Assembly (NCBI RefSeq): GCF_033304615.1
Contig: NZ_CP129118.1
Span: 3,034,001 to 3,098,000, forward strand
Origin: Sporosarcina oncorhynchi
Lineage (GTDB): Bacteria; Bacillota; Bacilli; Bacillales_A; Planococcaceae
Direction of reading: 5' to 3'
DNA length: 64,000 bases
Under the pieces are notes generated by a model that was not told the DNA's origin, ran no database searches, and saw only the letters and a program-made list of their open reading frames with translations. This document shows positions 1 to 8,602 of this stretch, in pieces. Position numbers and translations under genes: made by a program. Each line of letters opens with the position of its first letter. The first letter of the stretch is position 1.

Positions 1-344
1 GCTTCATGCAATGCACCTTTTAACCGGCACACACTCGTTAAGATACACTGGTTATTACCAGGTCTGAAACACTCGACCAAATAGAAATCATCTTCTGTCC
101 GGCGAACTAGCTCGCCGACATTTATATCTCTGGGCAACTTTTTCAGACGTATGCCGCCGCCTCTTCCACGTACCGTTTCCACAATCTCCATCTTTCCAAG
201 TTCATGGACGACTTTCGTCAAATGATTTTTAGAAATTTGATAACGGTCAGAAATCTCCTGAATCGTTGACAATTCGCCTGCATCCTTTGCTCCTAAATAA
301 ATGAGCACACGCAATGAAAAATCTGTATATAACGTTAACCGCAT
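1..344 (-). CDS. nsrR: NsrR, Rrf2-family nitric-oxide-sensing repressor (3' end cut by window edge)
   Basis: The minus-strand frame opens with MRLTLYTDFSLR, the standard Rrf2/NsrR start, and continues through a winged-helix region (EISDRYQISKNHLTKVVHEL) to a Cys-containing segment with CFRPGNNQC and SVCRL. Three cysteines suit the Fe-S cluster that senses NO in this family. The protein runs off the window after about 114 residues, so roughly the last quarter is missing. An in-frame ATG five codons upstream (359) exists, but the GGTGG just before 344 favours 344. The gene is divergent from hmp and shares with it a palindromic NsrR operator. The inferred role is repression of hmp until nitrosative stress destroys the cluster. 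Confidence 0.93.
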   Translation of the reverse strand, partial: MRLTLYTDFSLRVLIYLGAKDAGELSTIQEISDRYQISKNHLTKVVHELGKMEIVETVRGRGGGIRLKKLPRDINVGELVRRTEDDFYLVECFRPGNNQCILTSVCRLKGALHE

Positions 345-425
345 AATTTCCACCGCCATTCACAACCTATTATAGCGATTATGTCGGTATCGTGAAAGAA
401 ATGTGTCTAAAGTTTAAACACTTTT

Positions 426-452
426 TAAAGATGCATTTAAAATGTATCTTTA
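426..452. promoter_or_regulatory. NsrR operator between nsrR and hmp
   Basis: A 27-bp near-perfect palindrome: left arm TAAAGATGCATTT, central A, right arm AAATGTATCTTTA, with one mismatched pair (433/445). It matches the known AAGATGYATTT-type NsrR half-site. It lies 55 bp upstream of the hmp start, in the divergent promoter region. Seen directly; binding is inferred from family knowledge. Confidence 0.88.
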
Positions 453-506
453 AGCGACGATATCGTTTATTGTGGAATTAACAAAACAAGAAAGGTTGTG
501 CATCAC

Positions 507-1694
507 ATGCTATCTCAACAAACAATCGATATCGTAAAATCTACAGTACCTGTTCTTGAACAACACGGAAAAACAATTACAACGGTTTTCTACAAAAATA
601 TGTTCGAAGCTCATCCAGAGCTATTAAATATTTTCAACCACGCAAACCAATCAAAAGGCCGTCAACAGGCTGCACTCGCTAACGCGGTCTATGCCGCTGC
701 AGCAAACATCGATAACTTAGGTGCAATCTTACCGACAGTTATCCAAGTCGCTCACAAACACCGTTCACTCGGCATCATGCCTGAACATTATCCAATCGTC
801 GGCTACCATCTTCTAGGAGCGATCAAAGAAGTACTCGGCGATGCGGCAACTCCGGAAATCATCGCAGCATGGGGAGAAGCATACGGTGTCATCGCAGATG
901 CGTTCATCGGTGTCGAGAAAGATATGTATGACAAGGTCGAAGAAGAAACTGACGGTTGGAGAACTTTCAAAGACTTCACGATTGTTGAAAAAGTCGAAGA
1001 GAGTGATGTCATCACTTCATTCTATTTCAAACCAGTTAACGGAAAGAAACTTCCTACTTACAAACCTGGCCAGTACATTACAATCCGCTTCCAGATTCCT
1101 GGAGATGAGTATTTGATTAATCGTCAATATAGCTTATCTCAAGCACCTGGTAACGATACATTCCGTATTTCGGTAAAACGTGAAGATGAATGCATGCCAA
1201 ACGGTAAAGCTTCTGTCCACATCCACAGAAACCTACATGTCGGTGATACTGTTGAATTGAGTGCCCCAGCTGGTGATTTCCATCTGGATACTGAAAGCAA
1301 AACACCGGTTACATTAATTAGTGGCGGCGTCGGCATCACACCGATGATGGCGATGTACCAAACAATCGCAAACGAACAACCGGAACGTCCGGTTGCGTTC
1401 CTACACTCTGCACGTACACGCAACCATCAGGCATTCAATGACGTTTTACACAACATCAACGAGTCATTGCCAAATTCAACTTATAAAGCCCTCTATTCTG
1501 AGGAAGGCGATGGTTTCATCACAGCTGAATTCTTGGCTAAGCATGTCATTGATGGCAGCGACGTCTATGTCTGTGGTCCAACACCGTTCATGCAGGCAGT
1601 TGTATCAGCCTTGCATAAAAATGGGGTAGCGAACGAAAATATCCACTTTGAATTCTTCGGCCCTGCTGAACAACTTGAATTAGTTCAAGCGTAA
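507..1694 (+). CDS. hmp: Flavohemoglobin, nitric oxide dioxygenase
   Basis: The protein converts NO plus O2 to nitrate, using NAD(P)H through FAD and heme. An N-terminal globin domain (about residues 1-138) carries the proximal-His region [16 protein letters not shown]. It is followed by a FAD-binding domain with RQYSLS and an NAD-binding domain with [11 protein letters not shown] and YVCGPTPFM. The length of 395 residues is normal for Hmp. A GTG nine bases upstream (498) lies only 3 nt from the AAGAAAGG ribosome site, so the ATG at 507 is the better start. Regulation by NsrR is indicated by the operator at 426-452 and the divergent nsrR gene. A hairpin terminator follows. Confidence 0.96.
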   Translation: MLSQQTIDIVKSTVPVLEQHGKTITTVFYKNMFEAHPELLNIFNHANQSKGRQQAALANAVYAAAANIDNLGAILPTVIQVAHKHRSLGIMPEHYPIVGYHLLGAIKEVLGDAATPEIIAAWGEAYGVIADAFIGVEKDMYDKVEEETDGWRTFKDFTIVEKVEESDVITSFYFKPVNGKKLPTYKPGQYITIRFQIPGDEYLINRQYSLSQAPGNDTFRISVKREDECMPNGKASVHIHRNLHVGDTVELSAPAGDFHLDTESKTPVTLISGGVGITPMMAMYQTIANEQPERPVAFLHSARTRNHQAFNDVLHNINESLPNSTYKALYSEEGDGFITAEFLAKHVIDGSDVYVCGPTPFMQAVVSALHKNGVANENIHFEFFGPAEQLELVQA

Positions 1695-1709
1695 TCACAT
1701 CAACAATAA

Positions 1710-1747
1710 AAAACGCAGCTTCCCTCAGACAGGGATGGCTGCGTTTT
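1710..1747. terminator. Bidirectional terminator between hmp and the alpha/beta hydrolase gene
   Basis: Arms AAAACGCAGC (1710-1719) and GCTGCGTTTT (1738-1747) enclose a second inverted repeat (TCCCT/AGGGA). The A and T runs on the two sides serve both converging genes. The right part overlaps the last codons of the minus-strand hydrolase gene. Confidence 0.85.
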
Positions 1748-2531
1748 GTTGTTCAATGCGGGTAATATAATCGATTGACAGCCGGTTAAATTCCTCTGGC
1801 TGGTCAATATTGCACACATGTCCGGAATCCTTGATAGCAATGAATTCAAATGTCTTACTATCCGCAACTACTTTTTCAACAGGCGGGATGAACAGATAAT
1901 CTTCATCCCCCATAAGAAACAACGTCGGGATTGCCGTCGTAGACATTTGTAATCGTGACAAATACGGATTGATGAGCTGCGTCAATGAAAACCATTTCAC
2001 AAATTCTTTCTGGCACATCTTTTTTGCTTCATTCACAAAAACCATACGCGATTCCTCATGCTTCTTCTGTGGCATGACGATGTACGCCAATAGCTTATAA
2101 AGAAGCATATATGGAACAATTTTCTTTGAGACATGGCCGACGAACAACAGGAATTTCGTTCGGATATCTAAACGAATAATTGCGCCTCCGAGAACGAGAG
2201 ATTTTACACGCTCAGGATGGTTATCCGCCATTGTCTGAGCCACAATTGTGCCAAGCGACATGCCTACGACGTGTGTCTTTGAAATATTGAGTGTGTCGAG
2301 TACTTCGACGACATCTTTCGCGATATCCGCAAAGCTGTCACCTTTTTCCCAATTTCCTTTTTGCGATTGCCCATGGCCGCGTAAATCAACCAATAATATA
2401 TTGTAATGCTTGCGGTATTCGCGTATTTGCTTGAACCAAACAGAAGAGCTTCCACCGGCGCCATGTATGAATGTGACCCAGGGTGCATCTTCCTTCTTCT
2501 GATACGTCCGATAGTGAATCAAGTTCTTCAT
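1725..2531 (-). CDS. Alpha/beta hydrolase
   Basis: The 268-residue protein has the full alpha/beta-hydrolase set: HGAGGSSSVW (oxyanion-hole His-Gly), DLRGHGQS, the nucleophile elbow GMSLG (Ser), the acid loop GDEDYLF, and the catalytic His in DSGHVCNIDQP. There is no signal peptide, so it is probably cytosolic. Substrate cannot be told from sequence; relatives include esterases, lactonases and C-C hydrolases. It is a single-gene unit convergent with hmp. About 90 bp upstream lies a 20-bp palindrome made of two inverted Spo0A-like boxes, which could place the gene under sporulation or stationary-phase control (inference). Confidence 0.88.
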   Translation of the reverse strand: MKNLIHYRTYQKKEDAPWVTFIHGAGGSSSVWFKQIREYRKHYNILLVDLRGHGQSQKGNWEKGDSFADIAKDVVEVLDTLNISKTHVVGMSLGTIVAQTMADNHPERVKSLVLGGAIIRLDIRTKFLLFVGHVSKKIVPYMLLYKLLAYIVMPQKKHEESRMVFVNEAKKMCQKEFVKWFSLTQLINPYLSRLQMSTTAIPTLFLMGDEDYLFIPPVEKVVADSKTFEFIAIKDSGHVCNIDQPEEFNRLSIDYITRIEQQNAAIPV

Positions 2532-2619
2532 TCCTTCCTTACGTACTCCTTCAATTAAACCACCGTGTCAATCACACTGACAACCTTATACCCCCCATTA
2601 GAAGTGATTTCTATGAAAC

Positions 2620-2639
2620 TTTGTCGAATATTCGACAAA
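2620..2639. promoter_or_regulatory. Perfect 20-bp palindrome resembling two inverted Spo0A boxes
   Basis: TTTGTCGAATATTCGACAAA is a perfect palindrome. Each half, TTTGTCGAA, matches the B. subtilis 0A-box (core TGTCGAA). It lies upstream of the hydrolase gene and abuts the T-run of the ykvI terminator, so it could also merely extend that hairpin. Confidence 0.5.
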
Positions 2640-2673
2640 AAAAGACTACTACAGCACAATGCGTGTAGCAGCC
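2637..2673 (-). terminator. Intrinsic terminator of ykvI-like gene
   Basis: On the minus strand GGCTGCTACA pairs with TGTAGTAGTC (two G-T pairs) and is followed by seven T residues. Confidence 0.75.
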
Positions 2674-2695
2674 TTGTATTTTTCATTTGACAAAT

Positions 2696-3751
2696 TCAGC
2701 GTGCGACTTTCTTCGGTAACTTGATTGATGCATAGATTAAAACTGCTGATAGCAACAGTCCCATATAACCGATGTACGGATATAAATGAGCAACCAAGTT
2801 CTTGAATCCGAGGAAGCTCAATCCGAATCCGATTAGCAGCGTAATTAAAACGAATCCTTTAAACTTACTAGTTCCGATTGTGACAAAGCGTGCGCCAAAC
2901 GCATAGAACATACTTACAGCTGTATTGAAGATCATGCCGTACAACACGAATGCCATTAAGATGGCTAGAATTGGAGAAATGTCATTGATGATCGCAAGCA
3001 TCGGAAGATCCGCGTCTTTGACCACATCAACTTTCGAAAAGATTGCCAAGTGGCTCAATAGAATCATGATTCCGAGTCCGAGTCCACCGACCAAACCGCC
3101 CAATGCAGCAGTTCTCTCGTCCTTTTCCGCTCCACCCATAACAAGTGCCATCGAAGCACCAACAGCTATGTTAAACGACACATAGTTAATAGCTGATATG
3201 AACCAGTTCGGCAATGTTGTATCGACTGCATTGGCAATCGGACTCAACTCTGCAAAAGACTGATCCATTGTAAACAAACTGTAAATGGATACGCCTATAA
3301 CTGCAAGAATGAGGAATGGTGTAATACTTCCGATAACCGCCACTACTTTATCGACATTCAACAAGATCGTTGCGAAGACAAGCACGATCATTAGACCACT
3401 ACCAATATAAGATGGTAACCCGAATTGTTGTTCCAAATTCGACCCTGCCCCAGCAATCATAACCGTACCGACACCGAACAACGTAATGATAATGATGAAG
3501 TCAATAATTGTTCCTAAGAAACGGCCGCTGATTGTGTAGATGACATCTTTATGTGAAGTCGTCTGCAGTCTGCTTCCCAATCTCGTTAATGCCATACCTA
3601 TGTAAGCGAATAATGCTGTTGAAATAATGGCAGCGACGATCCCCATGTACCCGAAAGCCGTAAAGTATTGGAGAATCTCCGCACCTGACGCAAAGCCTGC
3701 ACCGACTATGATTCCGATGAAAGCGCTTCCCATTTTAAGAACTTTTTTCAC
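2696..3751 (-). CDS. ykvI: YkvI-family integral membrane transporter-like protein
   Basis: The 351-residue protein is almost entirely hydrophobic, with about ten membrane spans. It starts with a glycine-rich first helix (GSAFIGIIVGAGFASGAEIL) typical of the YkvI family, which is related to the APC/LeuT-fold transporters. An unwound GAGFASG segment in helix 1 is consistent with substrate binding in that fold. The substrate is unknown. It is monocistronic, with its own terminator at 2637-2673. Confidence 0.82.
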   Translation of the reverse strand: MKKVLKMGSAFIGIIVGAGFASGAEILQYFTAFGYMGIVAAIISTALFAYIGMALTRLGSRLQTTSHKDVIYTISGRFLGTIIDFIIIITLFGVGTVMIAGAGSNLEQQFGLPSYIGSGLMIVLVFATILLNVDKVVAVIGSITPFLILAVIGVSIYSLFTMDQSFAELSPIANAVDTTLPNWFISAINYVSFNIAVGASMALVMGGAEKDERTAALGGLVGGLGLGIMILLSHLAIFSKVDVVKDADLPMLAIINDISPILAILMAFVLYGMIFNTAVSMFYAFGARFVTIGTSKFKGFVLITLLIGFGLSFLGFKNLVAHLYPYIGYMGLLLSAVLIYASIKLPKKVAR

Positions 3752-3929
3752 GTGATATACCCCCTACTGTTATCATTGGAAAACATCTATGTATATTTAT
3801 AAAATAATGCGAATATTCAACGCATGTTTGATGGTCCCGTATTAATCTACCACGCATGAAGATTACTTTCAAGGGCGACATTTGTAGTAGGTCTATTGTC
3901 AGAATAGAGTCCACTCCCCGCCCCATATG

Positions 3930-3957
3930 AAAAAGCTGCCCCCACTAGGAGACAGCT
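3930..3957 (-). terminator. Terminator of the PfpI/DJ-1 gene
   Basis: On the minus strand AGCTGTCTCC and GGGGGCAGCT pair around a short TAGT loop and are followed by a T-run. It sits just after the stop codon at 3979. Confidence 0.7.
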
Positions 3958-3978
3958 CACTAAAGTATTATATTTTAA

Positions 3979-4494
3979 TTATGCTTCCAAAAGTTTTTTT
4001 GACTCACGGATAAAAGCAGGAATGTCATCCGGTGTACGGCTCGTCACGAGTTGATTTTGACAGACAACAACTTCTTTGTCTGCATATTTTGCACCCGCAT
4101 ATTCCATATCCACTTTGATGGATTTGTAGCCGGTTGCGTCACGGCCTTCAAGTGTTTTCGCCGTTATGAGAAGTTGTGGTCCATGACAGATTGCAAATAC
4201 AGGCTTCTTGCCATCCATGAACTTCTTCGCAAATTCGACAAAACGATCGTCGGCTCGGAGTTGGTCAGGGGAGAAACCACCCGGTATGAACAGCGCATCA
4301 AAATCATCAGCATTCACTTCATCGATACCTTTATCGATTTTGACAGCCGTGTTTTCACTCTTGCCTTTCACTTCCTTGCCTGCTTCCTTTTCAATTGTCA
4401 CCACTTCATGTCCGGCTTCCTTGAACGCTTTTGCCGGATCTGTGTACTCGGAGTCTTCGAATAGATTTGTGATTACCGTAGCAATTTTCGCCAT
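3979..4494 (-). CDS. yfkM: PfpI/DJ-1 family general stress protein (YfkM-like)
   Basis: This is a class-I glutamine-amidotransferase-like fold protein of 171 residues starting MAKIATVITNLFEDSEYTDP. The nucleophile elbow AICHGPQLL supplies the family Cys next to His, and GGFSPDQLR and SRTPDDIPAF are typical of the PfpI branch. Family members act as glyoxalases/deglycases or chaperones; the activity here is not proven. A slightly longer reading (start 4506) is unlikely because that ATG abuts the ribosome site. A sigma-B-like promoter lies upstream, in line with YfkM of B. subtilis being a general stress protein. Confidence 0.88.
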   Translation of the reverse strand: MAKIATVITNLFEDSEYTDPAKAFKEAGHEVVTIEKEAGKEVKGKSENTAVKIDKGIDEVNADDFDALFIPGGFSPDQLRADDRFVEFAKKFMDGKKPVFAICHGPQLLITAKTLEGRDATGYKSIKVDMEYAGAKYADKEVVVCQNQLVTSRTPDDIPAFIRESKKLLEA

Positions 4495-4533
4495 TTGAAC
4501 AATCATCCTTTCAAATTTCCTAATCCCTTCTTC

Positions 4534-4559
4534 TATTCCACTAACCCCATTGACTAAAC
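4534..4559 (-). promoter_or_regulatory. Possible sigma-B promoter for yfkM-like gene
   Basis: On the minus strand GTTTAG, 14 bp, then GGAATA. The -35 is close to the sigma-B consensus GTTTAA; the -10 is a weaker match to GGGTAT. The regulon assignment is inferred from the homologue. Confidence 0.4.
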
Positions 4560-5153
4560 CTATGGGCGATATTTTGAAACGTATGGACTATCCTTTTCAA
4601 AGAATCGCCACGGGTAATGAACCGCTTCGCCGGTATTCCCGATACCGACCCGTGGACCTGTTTCAATTGCTTCCGCACCGGGTCCTTTTGAGATGAACAG
4701 CGGTTCGTCCGTCCAATGATGTCCGTAGTACTCCATCGTCACGCCTAACGCCTTTGAAAGTTTACCTGGCCCATTTGTCCAATCTTTCATCTTCAAGTGT
4801 TCTCCGCGGTTCTGTTGCATTAACTCGAGGCCTTCGACCGGTTCCGCTCCTCGGATGAGGATAGCATGTGGTGTTCCGACCGGTCCGCTGACGACGTTCA
4901 TCAACGTATGCGTGTGCATTTGGTACGTGTAGACGAGGCCCGGTTCACCGAACATGATCTCCGTCCGCTTCGTCCGGCGGTTCCCGAAACTATGCGCTGC
5001 ACGGTCTTCCGGTCCATGGTAAGCTTCCGTTTCTACAATCCTACAAACAATGATTCCGCCCGGCGTCTTGTGCACAATGTATTGGCCAACTAGTTTTTCC
5101 GCAAGCTCAAGGACAGGCGCTTCGAAAAATGATGGGTCAATCGGTTTATACAT
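4560..5153 (-). CDS. mpg: DNA-3-methyladenine glycosylase (AAG/MPG family)
   Basis: The 197-residue protein removes alkylated purines from DNA in base-excision repair. Family marks are GGIIVCRIVETEAYHGPEDR (with the catalytic Glu region), RTEIMFGEPGLVYTYQMH, and the C-terminal NGPGKLSKALGV. Length is normal for bacterial AAG. It resembles B. subtilis YxlJ. It reads toward yfkM-like and is divergent from the MazG-like gene. The stop codon lies next to the yfkM-like promoter. Confidence 0.95.
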   Translation of the reverse strand: MYKPIDPSFFEAPVLELAEKLVGQYIVHKTPGGIIVCRIVETEAYHGPEDRAAHSFGNRRTKRTEIMFGEPGLVYTYQMHTHTLMNVVSGPVGTPHAILIRGAEPVEGLELMQQNRGEHLKMKDWTNGPGKLSKALGVTMEYYGHHWTDEPLFISKGPGAEAIETGPRVGIGNTGEAVHYPWRFFEKDSPYVSKYRP

Positions 5154-5242
5154 CCATATCCCTCCGTCCTATCGCATTTGTATCTACATTATGGTGAAGC
5201 GATGCTGTATACTCAAGAAAAATGATGAAGGATGATGGAAAC

Positions 5243-5536
5243 ATGAAACAGTTACAACAGGAAATTAAAGAATTTACAGAGCAACGTGGGTGGACAGGCA
5301 ATCGTGATCCCCGAAACCTGGCCATTTCAATCTCATTGGAGGCGAGCGAATTGCTCGAGCATTTCCAATGGAGCCCGTCCGACGAAACAGTAGCAGCGAA
5401 CCGAGATGAAATTGCAGAGGAGGCGGCAGATGTATTCATCTATTTGTTGCAGTTTGCAGACGTTCTTAACATAGACTTGTTAGATGCTGCTCGCGCTAAA
5501 ATCGAGAAGAATGAAAAACGGTTTCCTATTGGGTAA
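5243..5536 (+). CDS. MazG-like nucleotide pyrophosphohydrolase
   Basis: A 97-residue all-alpha NTP pyrophosphatase starting MKQLQQEIKEFTEQRGW. LEASELLEHFQW and EIAEEAADVFIYLLQFAD form the EEx(n)ExxD metal-binding pattern of the MazG / dCTPase (RS21-C6) superfamily. Such enzymes hydrolyse non-canonical or excess nucleotides, usually as dimers. The ATG at 5243 lies 10 nt after AAGGA and is preferred to 5222. It is divergent from the glycosylase gene, so both neighbours suggest a DNA-quality-control role (inference). Confidence 0.87.
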   Translation: MKQLQQEIKEFTEQRGWTGNRDPRNLAISISLEASELLEHFQWSPSDETVAANRDEIAEEAADVFIYLLQFADVLNIDLLDAARAKIEKNEKRFPIG

Positions 5537-5568
5537 TTGAGCGTGCTAGAGGAAGTCGGCTTTTCTCG

Positions 5569-5608
5569 TTATCACCGCTTAGCACACTTTTATCACCACT
5601 TACCCAGG
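5569..5608 (+). repeat. Two-copy 21-bp-period repeat (TTATCACCGC type)
   Basis: TTATCACCGCTT at 5569 and TTATCACCACTT at 5590, 21 bp apart; the second copy is 19 bp long. These are the same words as the array at 51 kb. The site lies between the convergent MazG-like and bmrA-like genes; the rest of the 140-bp gap holds only a weak hairpin. Confidence 0.75.
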
Positions 5609-5676
5609 TATTTACAATTGAATCTCTTAAAAACACGTATAAGAGCCAGAGAAGGCGAGGCCCTCTCCGGCATCTT

Positions 5677-7410
5677 TCATGATAATCCTTGCCCTTGGGC
5701 AAACTCCTTATACAAAGAATGCGATTCGAATAACTCATCATGTGTACCGATGCCCGTAATTCGGCCCGCCTCTAAAAAGAGTAGTTGGTCGGAATCGATG
5801 ACAGTCGACAACCGATGCGCAATGATGAGCGTCGTCCGCCCTTCCATTAACCGCTGTAATGCTTCTTGCACATGCGTTTCAGAACCGCTGTCTAGATTTG
5901 ACGTCGCTTCGTCTAACAATAGAATTTCCGGGTCATGCAACAGCGCACGCGCAATGGCTATCCGCTGACGTTGGCCACCTGAAAGCTTCATGCCACGTTC
6001 ACCTACTAACGTTTCAAACCCGTCAGACATTTCTTCGATAAATTGCAGTGCATTTGCTGCCTGTGCTGCTATCCGCACTTCATCCATTGAAGGACGAACT
6101 TCCAAACCATACGCAATATTATCCACGATTGTTCCGCTTAGCAATGGGCTTTCCTGTGACACATAGCCAATCCGCTTCCGCCAATCAGACAATGCGATAT
6201 CCCGAATTCGGGTGTCACCGATGAATATATCCCCTGTAGTCGGTGTATAAAACCGTTCAATGAGTGAGAAGATTGTCGTCTTTCCTCCACCACTTGGACC
6301 GACGAATGCCGTAACCGTCCCAAGTGACGCTTGAAATGATACATCATCCAACACTTGCTTCCCTGATTCGTAACCAAATCCGACTGACTCAAAGCGCAAT
6401 CCACCTTCTGGAACAACCGTCGCTCCTTCAGCCTTCTCACTGTCCATACCGAGGATCTGCTGGATTCTTTCCGTTGCACCTACCGCTTTTTGGAATATCG
6501 TAAACACTTGTGCCATTTGCGCAAACGGCATAATAATTTGGAACATGAGGAAGATGATTGCGACAAGCGTTCCGGCAGTCAAAGCACCTTTCGCCACTTG
6601 CGCACCGCCATACCCAAGAATAACGACAAGAATGCTCATCATTACAAGTGTCATAACCGGCGATATTATCGCCTGGACCTTCGCTTCCTTTAAACCGAAT
6701 GAAAACAGTGAGCGTATCGCTTTCTCACCATGTGCACCTTCATTGGGCTCCGCACGATAAGCCTTCACTAAACGAATATCACCAAGTACTCTTCCGAGGT
6801 GACCTGAGAATTTTGCCATCTCAGCCTGTGTCGCCCGTGCAATCTTATGCATAATTTTACCGAGCGGCATAATGATGGCGAAACTGACCGGGATGCTAAT
6901 CAGCATGATTAACGTCATTTTCCAATCCAAATAAAGCAAGATCGCAATGGCACCGATAATCGAAATAATACCTGCAATGAACGAGACAAGATGATCCGAA
7001 ACGAGTTGTTTCAGCATCGTTGTATCCTGCGTAATACGGCTCATCGTCTCTCCGGTTTCATTGTCATCGTAATAGGAAACCGGCAGTCTCAAAATTTTAG
7101 CCCAAAGCTTCGTCCGTAAGTCTGCTACAATCGTTTCGCCTATATAGGCTAATAAATACAGCGAAATTCCGCCAAGTACCGCCTGTACGACGAAAACACC
7201 AAACAGGAATGCACCTGTTTTCCAACTGAAGGATGCTGCCGTCAAGGAATCTACTAATTCCTTTGTGACAAGTGGGATCGCCAAGCTTGCGACTGTTGAA
7301 AATAAGGACAAGACGAGAGCAATAATTGTTATTCCTTTTGGCCATGTCAATTGCTTCAATAACGAGAAAAACTCCTTCATCGATCCTTTACTTTGTACTT
7401 CACTCCCCAT
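5677..7410 (-). CDS. bmrA: BmrA-type multidrug ABC half-transporter (membrane plus ATPase)
   Basis: A 577-residue fused ABC exporter half. Six membrane helices come first (about residues 20-315). The nucleotide-binding domain has Walker A GPSGGGKTT, a Q-loop before YVSQESPL, signature LSGGQRQR, Walker B ILLLDEATSNLD and the switch His in IAHRL. Similarity to B. subtilis BmrA is visible along the whole length, and such proteins act as homodimers. The start is the ATG at 7410, which overlaps the kinase stop (TAATG) and has AAGG 8 nt before it, so the two genes are translationally coupled. Confidence 0.92.
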   Translation of the reverse strand: MGSEVQSKGSMKEFFSLLKQLTWPKGITIIALVLSLFSTVASLAIPLVTKELVDSLTAASFSWKTGAFLFGVFVVQAVLGGISLYLLAYIGETIVADLRTKLWAKILRLPVSYYDDNETGETMSRITQDTTMLKQLVSDHLVSFIAGIISIIGAIAILLYLDWKMTLIMLISIPVSFAIIMPLGKIMHKIARATQAEMAKFSGHLGRVLGDIRLVKAYRAEPNEGAHGEKAIRSLFSFGLKEAKVQAIISPVMTLVMMSILVVILGYGGAQVAKGALTAGTLVAIIFLMFQIIMPFAQMAQVFTIFQKAVGATERIQQILGMDSEKAEGATVVPEGGLRFESVGFGYESGKQVLDDVSFQASLGTVTAFVGPSGGGKTTIFSLIERFYTPTTGDIFIGDTRIRDIALSDWRKRIGYVSQESPLLSGTIVDNIAYGLEVRPSMDEVRIAAQAANALQFIEEMSDGFETLVGERGMKLSGGQRQRIAIARALLHDPEILLLDEATSNLDSGSETHVQEALQRLMEGRTTLIIAHRLSTVIDSDQLLFLEAGRITGIGTHDELFESHSLYKEFAQGQGLS

Positions 7411-7934
7411 TACATAACCTTCTTTCTCTCTATCGTCCGAAGCCACAAATCCACTTCTTTCGGTGATTGTAAAATTAGCGTATCCACATTCATTTTACTA
7501 AGCATTTCCAGCACGCCTGGCCGCTTTTTCTTTGGATACGTCCATATGAATTTAGCAAACTCCCAATCGATTTTTTCATTACAGCCTTCCGCCATATCAG
7601 GACGTGTTGCGCCTTTATATGTCCAAACCCTTTTCAACACTCTTGACAAGCAGAGCCAATTCGGGAAATCGAGAAAAATAATCAAGTCAGCATATCTCGA
7701 ACGCATCTCAATCGTCGAATTAAAATTCCCATCGATAATCCATGCAGGCTCTTCTAGTGCCATTTGTAGCTTCTCCTTGAATTCCGATTTCGGAGTCGGT
7801 ACCCATCCTTCATTCCAATAAACTGCGTCTAGATGAAGGACAGGTAAATCGAGAATTTCCGCCAGTTTAATGGAAAGTGTTGACTTGCCTGCTCCACTGC
7901 ACCCAATTAGAAGAATCCTTTTATACTCATTCAT
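7410..7934 (-). CDS. P-loop kinase-like protein (FlaR/topology-modulation family)
   Basis: A 174-residue P-loop NTPase with Walker A GCSGAGKST near the N-terminus, LHLDAVYW, a predicted base-binding IIDGNFNST and the lid-like KRVWTYKGATRPDM. This pattern belongs to the adenylate-kinase-like family often annotated as DNA topology modulation protein FlaR; the true substrate is unknown. The start overlaps the upstream UDG gene by 8 nt and the stop overlaps the bmrA start, so it is the middle of a tightly coupled operon. Confidence 0.8.
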   Translation of the reverse strand: MNEYKRILLIGCSGAGKSTLSIKLAEILDLPVLHLDAVYWNEGWVPTPKSEFKEKLQMALEEPAWIIDGNFNSTIEMRSRYADLIIFLDFPNWLCLSRVLKRVWTYKGATRPDMAEGCNEKIDWEFAKFIWTYPKKKRPGVLEMLSKMNVDTLILQSPKEVDLWLRTIERKKVM

Positions 7935-8589
7935 GTTCTTCGTCCTTAATGCGCTGCAGTATTTCGCCGATTGCTAGCCAATCCGCGTCGAGATTCGGTC
8001 TGTGAGATGGCCGATAAAAGATCGATGCCGGATGAAAGGTAGGGACAATTCGATGATGCTGTTCGGTCCACTCAAATACTTTATCATCGAGTCCACGTAA
8101 GTACTGCACAGGTCTTTCCAACAATTGACCATGCAGTTCTGTTACTTTTGCATCCTTGCCGACTAGCCGTTGCAAACCGACATTGCCAAGAGTGACAATT
8201 AGTTTCGGTTTAATGTTGGCGATTTCATAATCTAATACGGGAGCATGCGCTAAAATCTCTAGACGTGTCGGTGGTCGATTGTATTTGCGCGTCGTCAGCG
8301 TGCCGTCACGTTCACGCTTTTCGCCCCAGCGGTACGGTCTACTCCGCACAGCACTCGTAATATAGACATCTTCACGTGACAAACCAATGGTCGCGAGCGA
8401 CTTCATCAATTCTTTCCCTGCGCGTCCGATGAAAGGAATACCGTCGACCAATTCAAATTCCCCCGGTGCTTCGCCAATCAGCATCAGTTCGGGATTTTCC
8501 GGTCCTTCACCATAGATGAAGCCTTCCACAGGAAATCCTTCAATGCGTTCCTTACCGAGTTGCGCCATCATTTCAGGTATCCGAAACAT
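7927..8589 (-). CDS. Uracil-DNA glycosylase superfamily protein lacking the Fe-S cysteines
   Basis: A 220-residue family-4-like UDG. Motif 1 is IGEAPGEFE and the C-terminal motif is TFHPASIFY, both as in the phage-SPO1-polymerase-related group. There is no cysteine anywhere. Where family-4 enzymes have VKCRPP and a later Cys, this protein reads VRSRPY and ILAHAP, with an insertion between them. A 4Fe-4S cluster therefore cannot form in the usual way. Activity on uracil is inferred only. It is in an operon with the kinase and exporter downstream. Confidence 0.83.
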   Translation of the reverse strand: MFRIPEMMAQLGKERIEGFPVEGFIYGEGPENPELMLIGEAPGEFELVDGIPFIGRAGKELMKSLATIGLSREDVYITSAVRSRPYRWGEKRERDGTLTTRKYNRPPTRLEILAHAPVLDYEIANIKPKLIVTLGNVGLQRLVGKDAKVTELHGQLLERPVQYLRGLDDKVFEWTEQHHRIVPTFHPASIFYRPSHRPNLDADWLAIGEILQRIKDEEHE

Positions 8590-8602
8590 CGACTCACCCC
8601 TT

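Noticed and set aside
4051..4464. 137-residue plus-strand frame opposite yfkM-like
   Set aside because: Shadow of a clear DJ-1/PfpI gene.
5537..5968. 143-residue plus-strand frame after the MazG-like gene
   Set aside because: It is mostly antisense to the bmrA-like ATPase domain and has no ribosome site.
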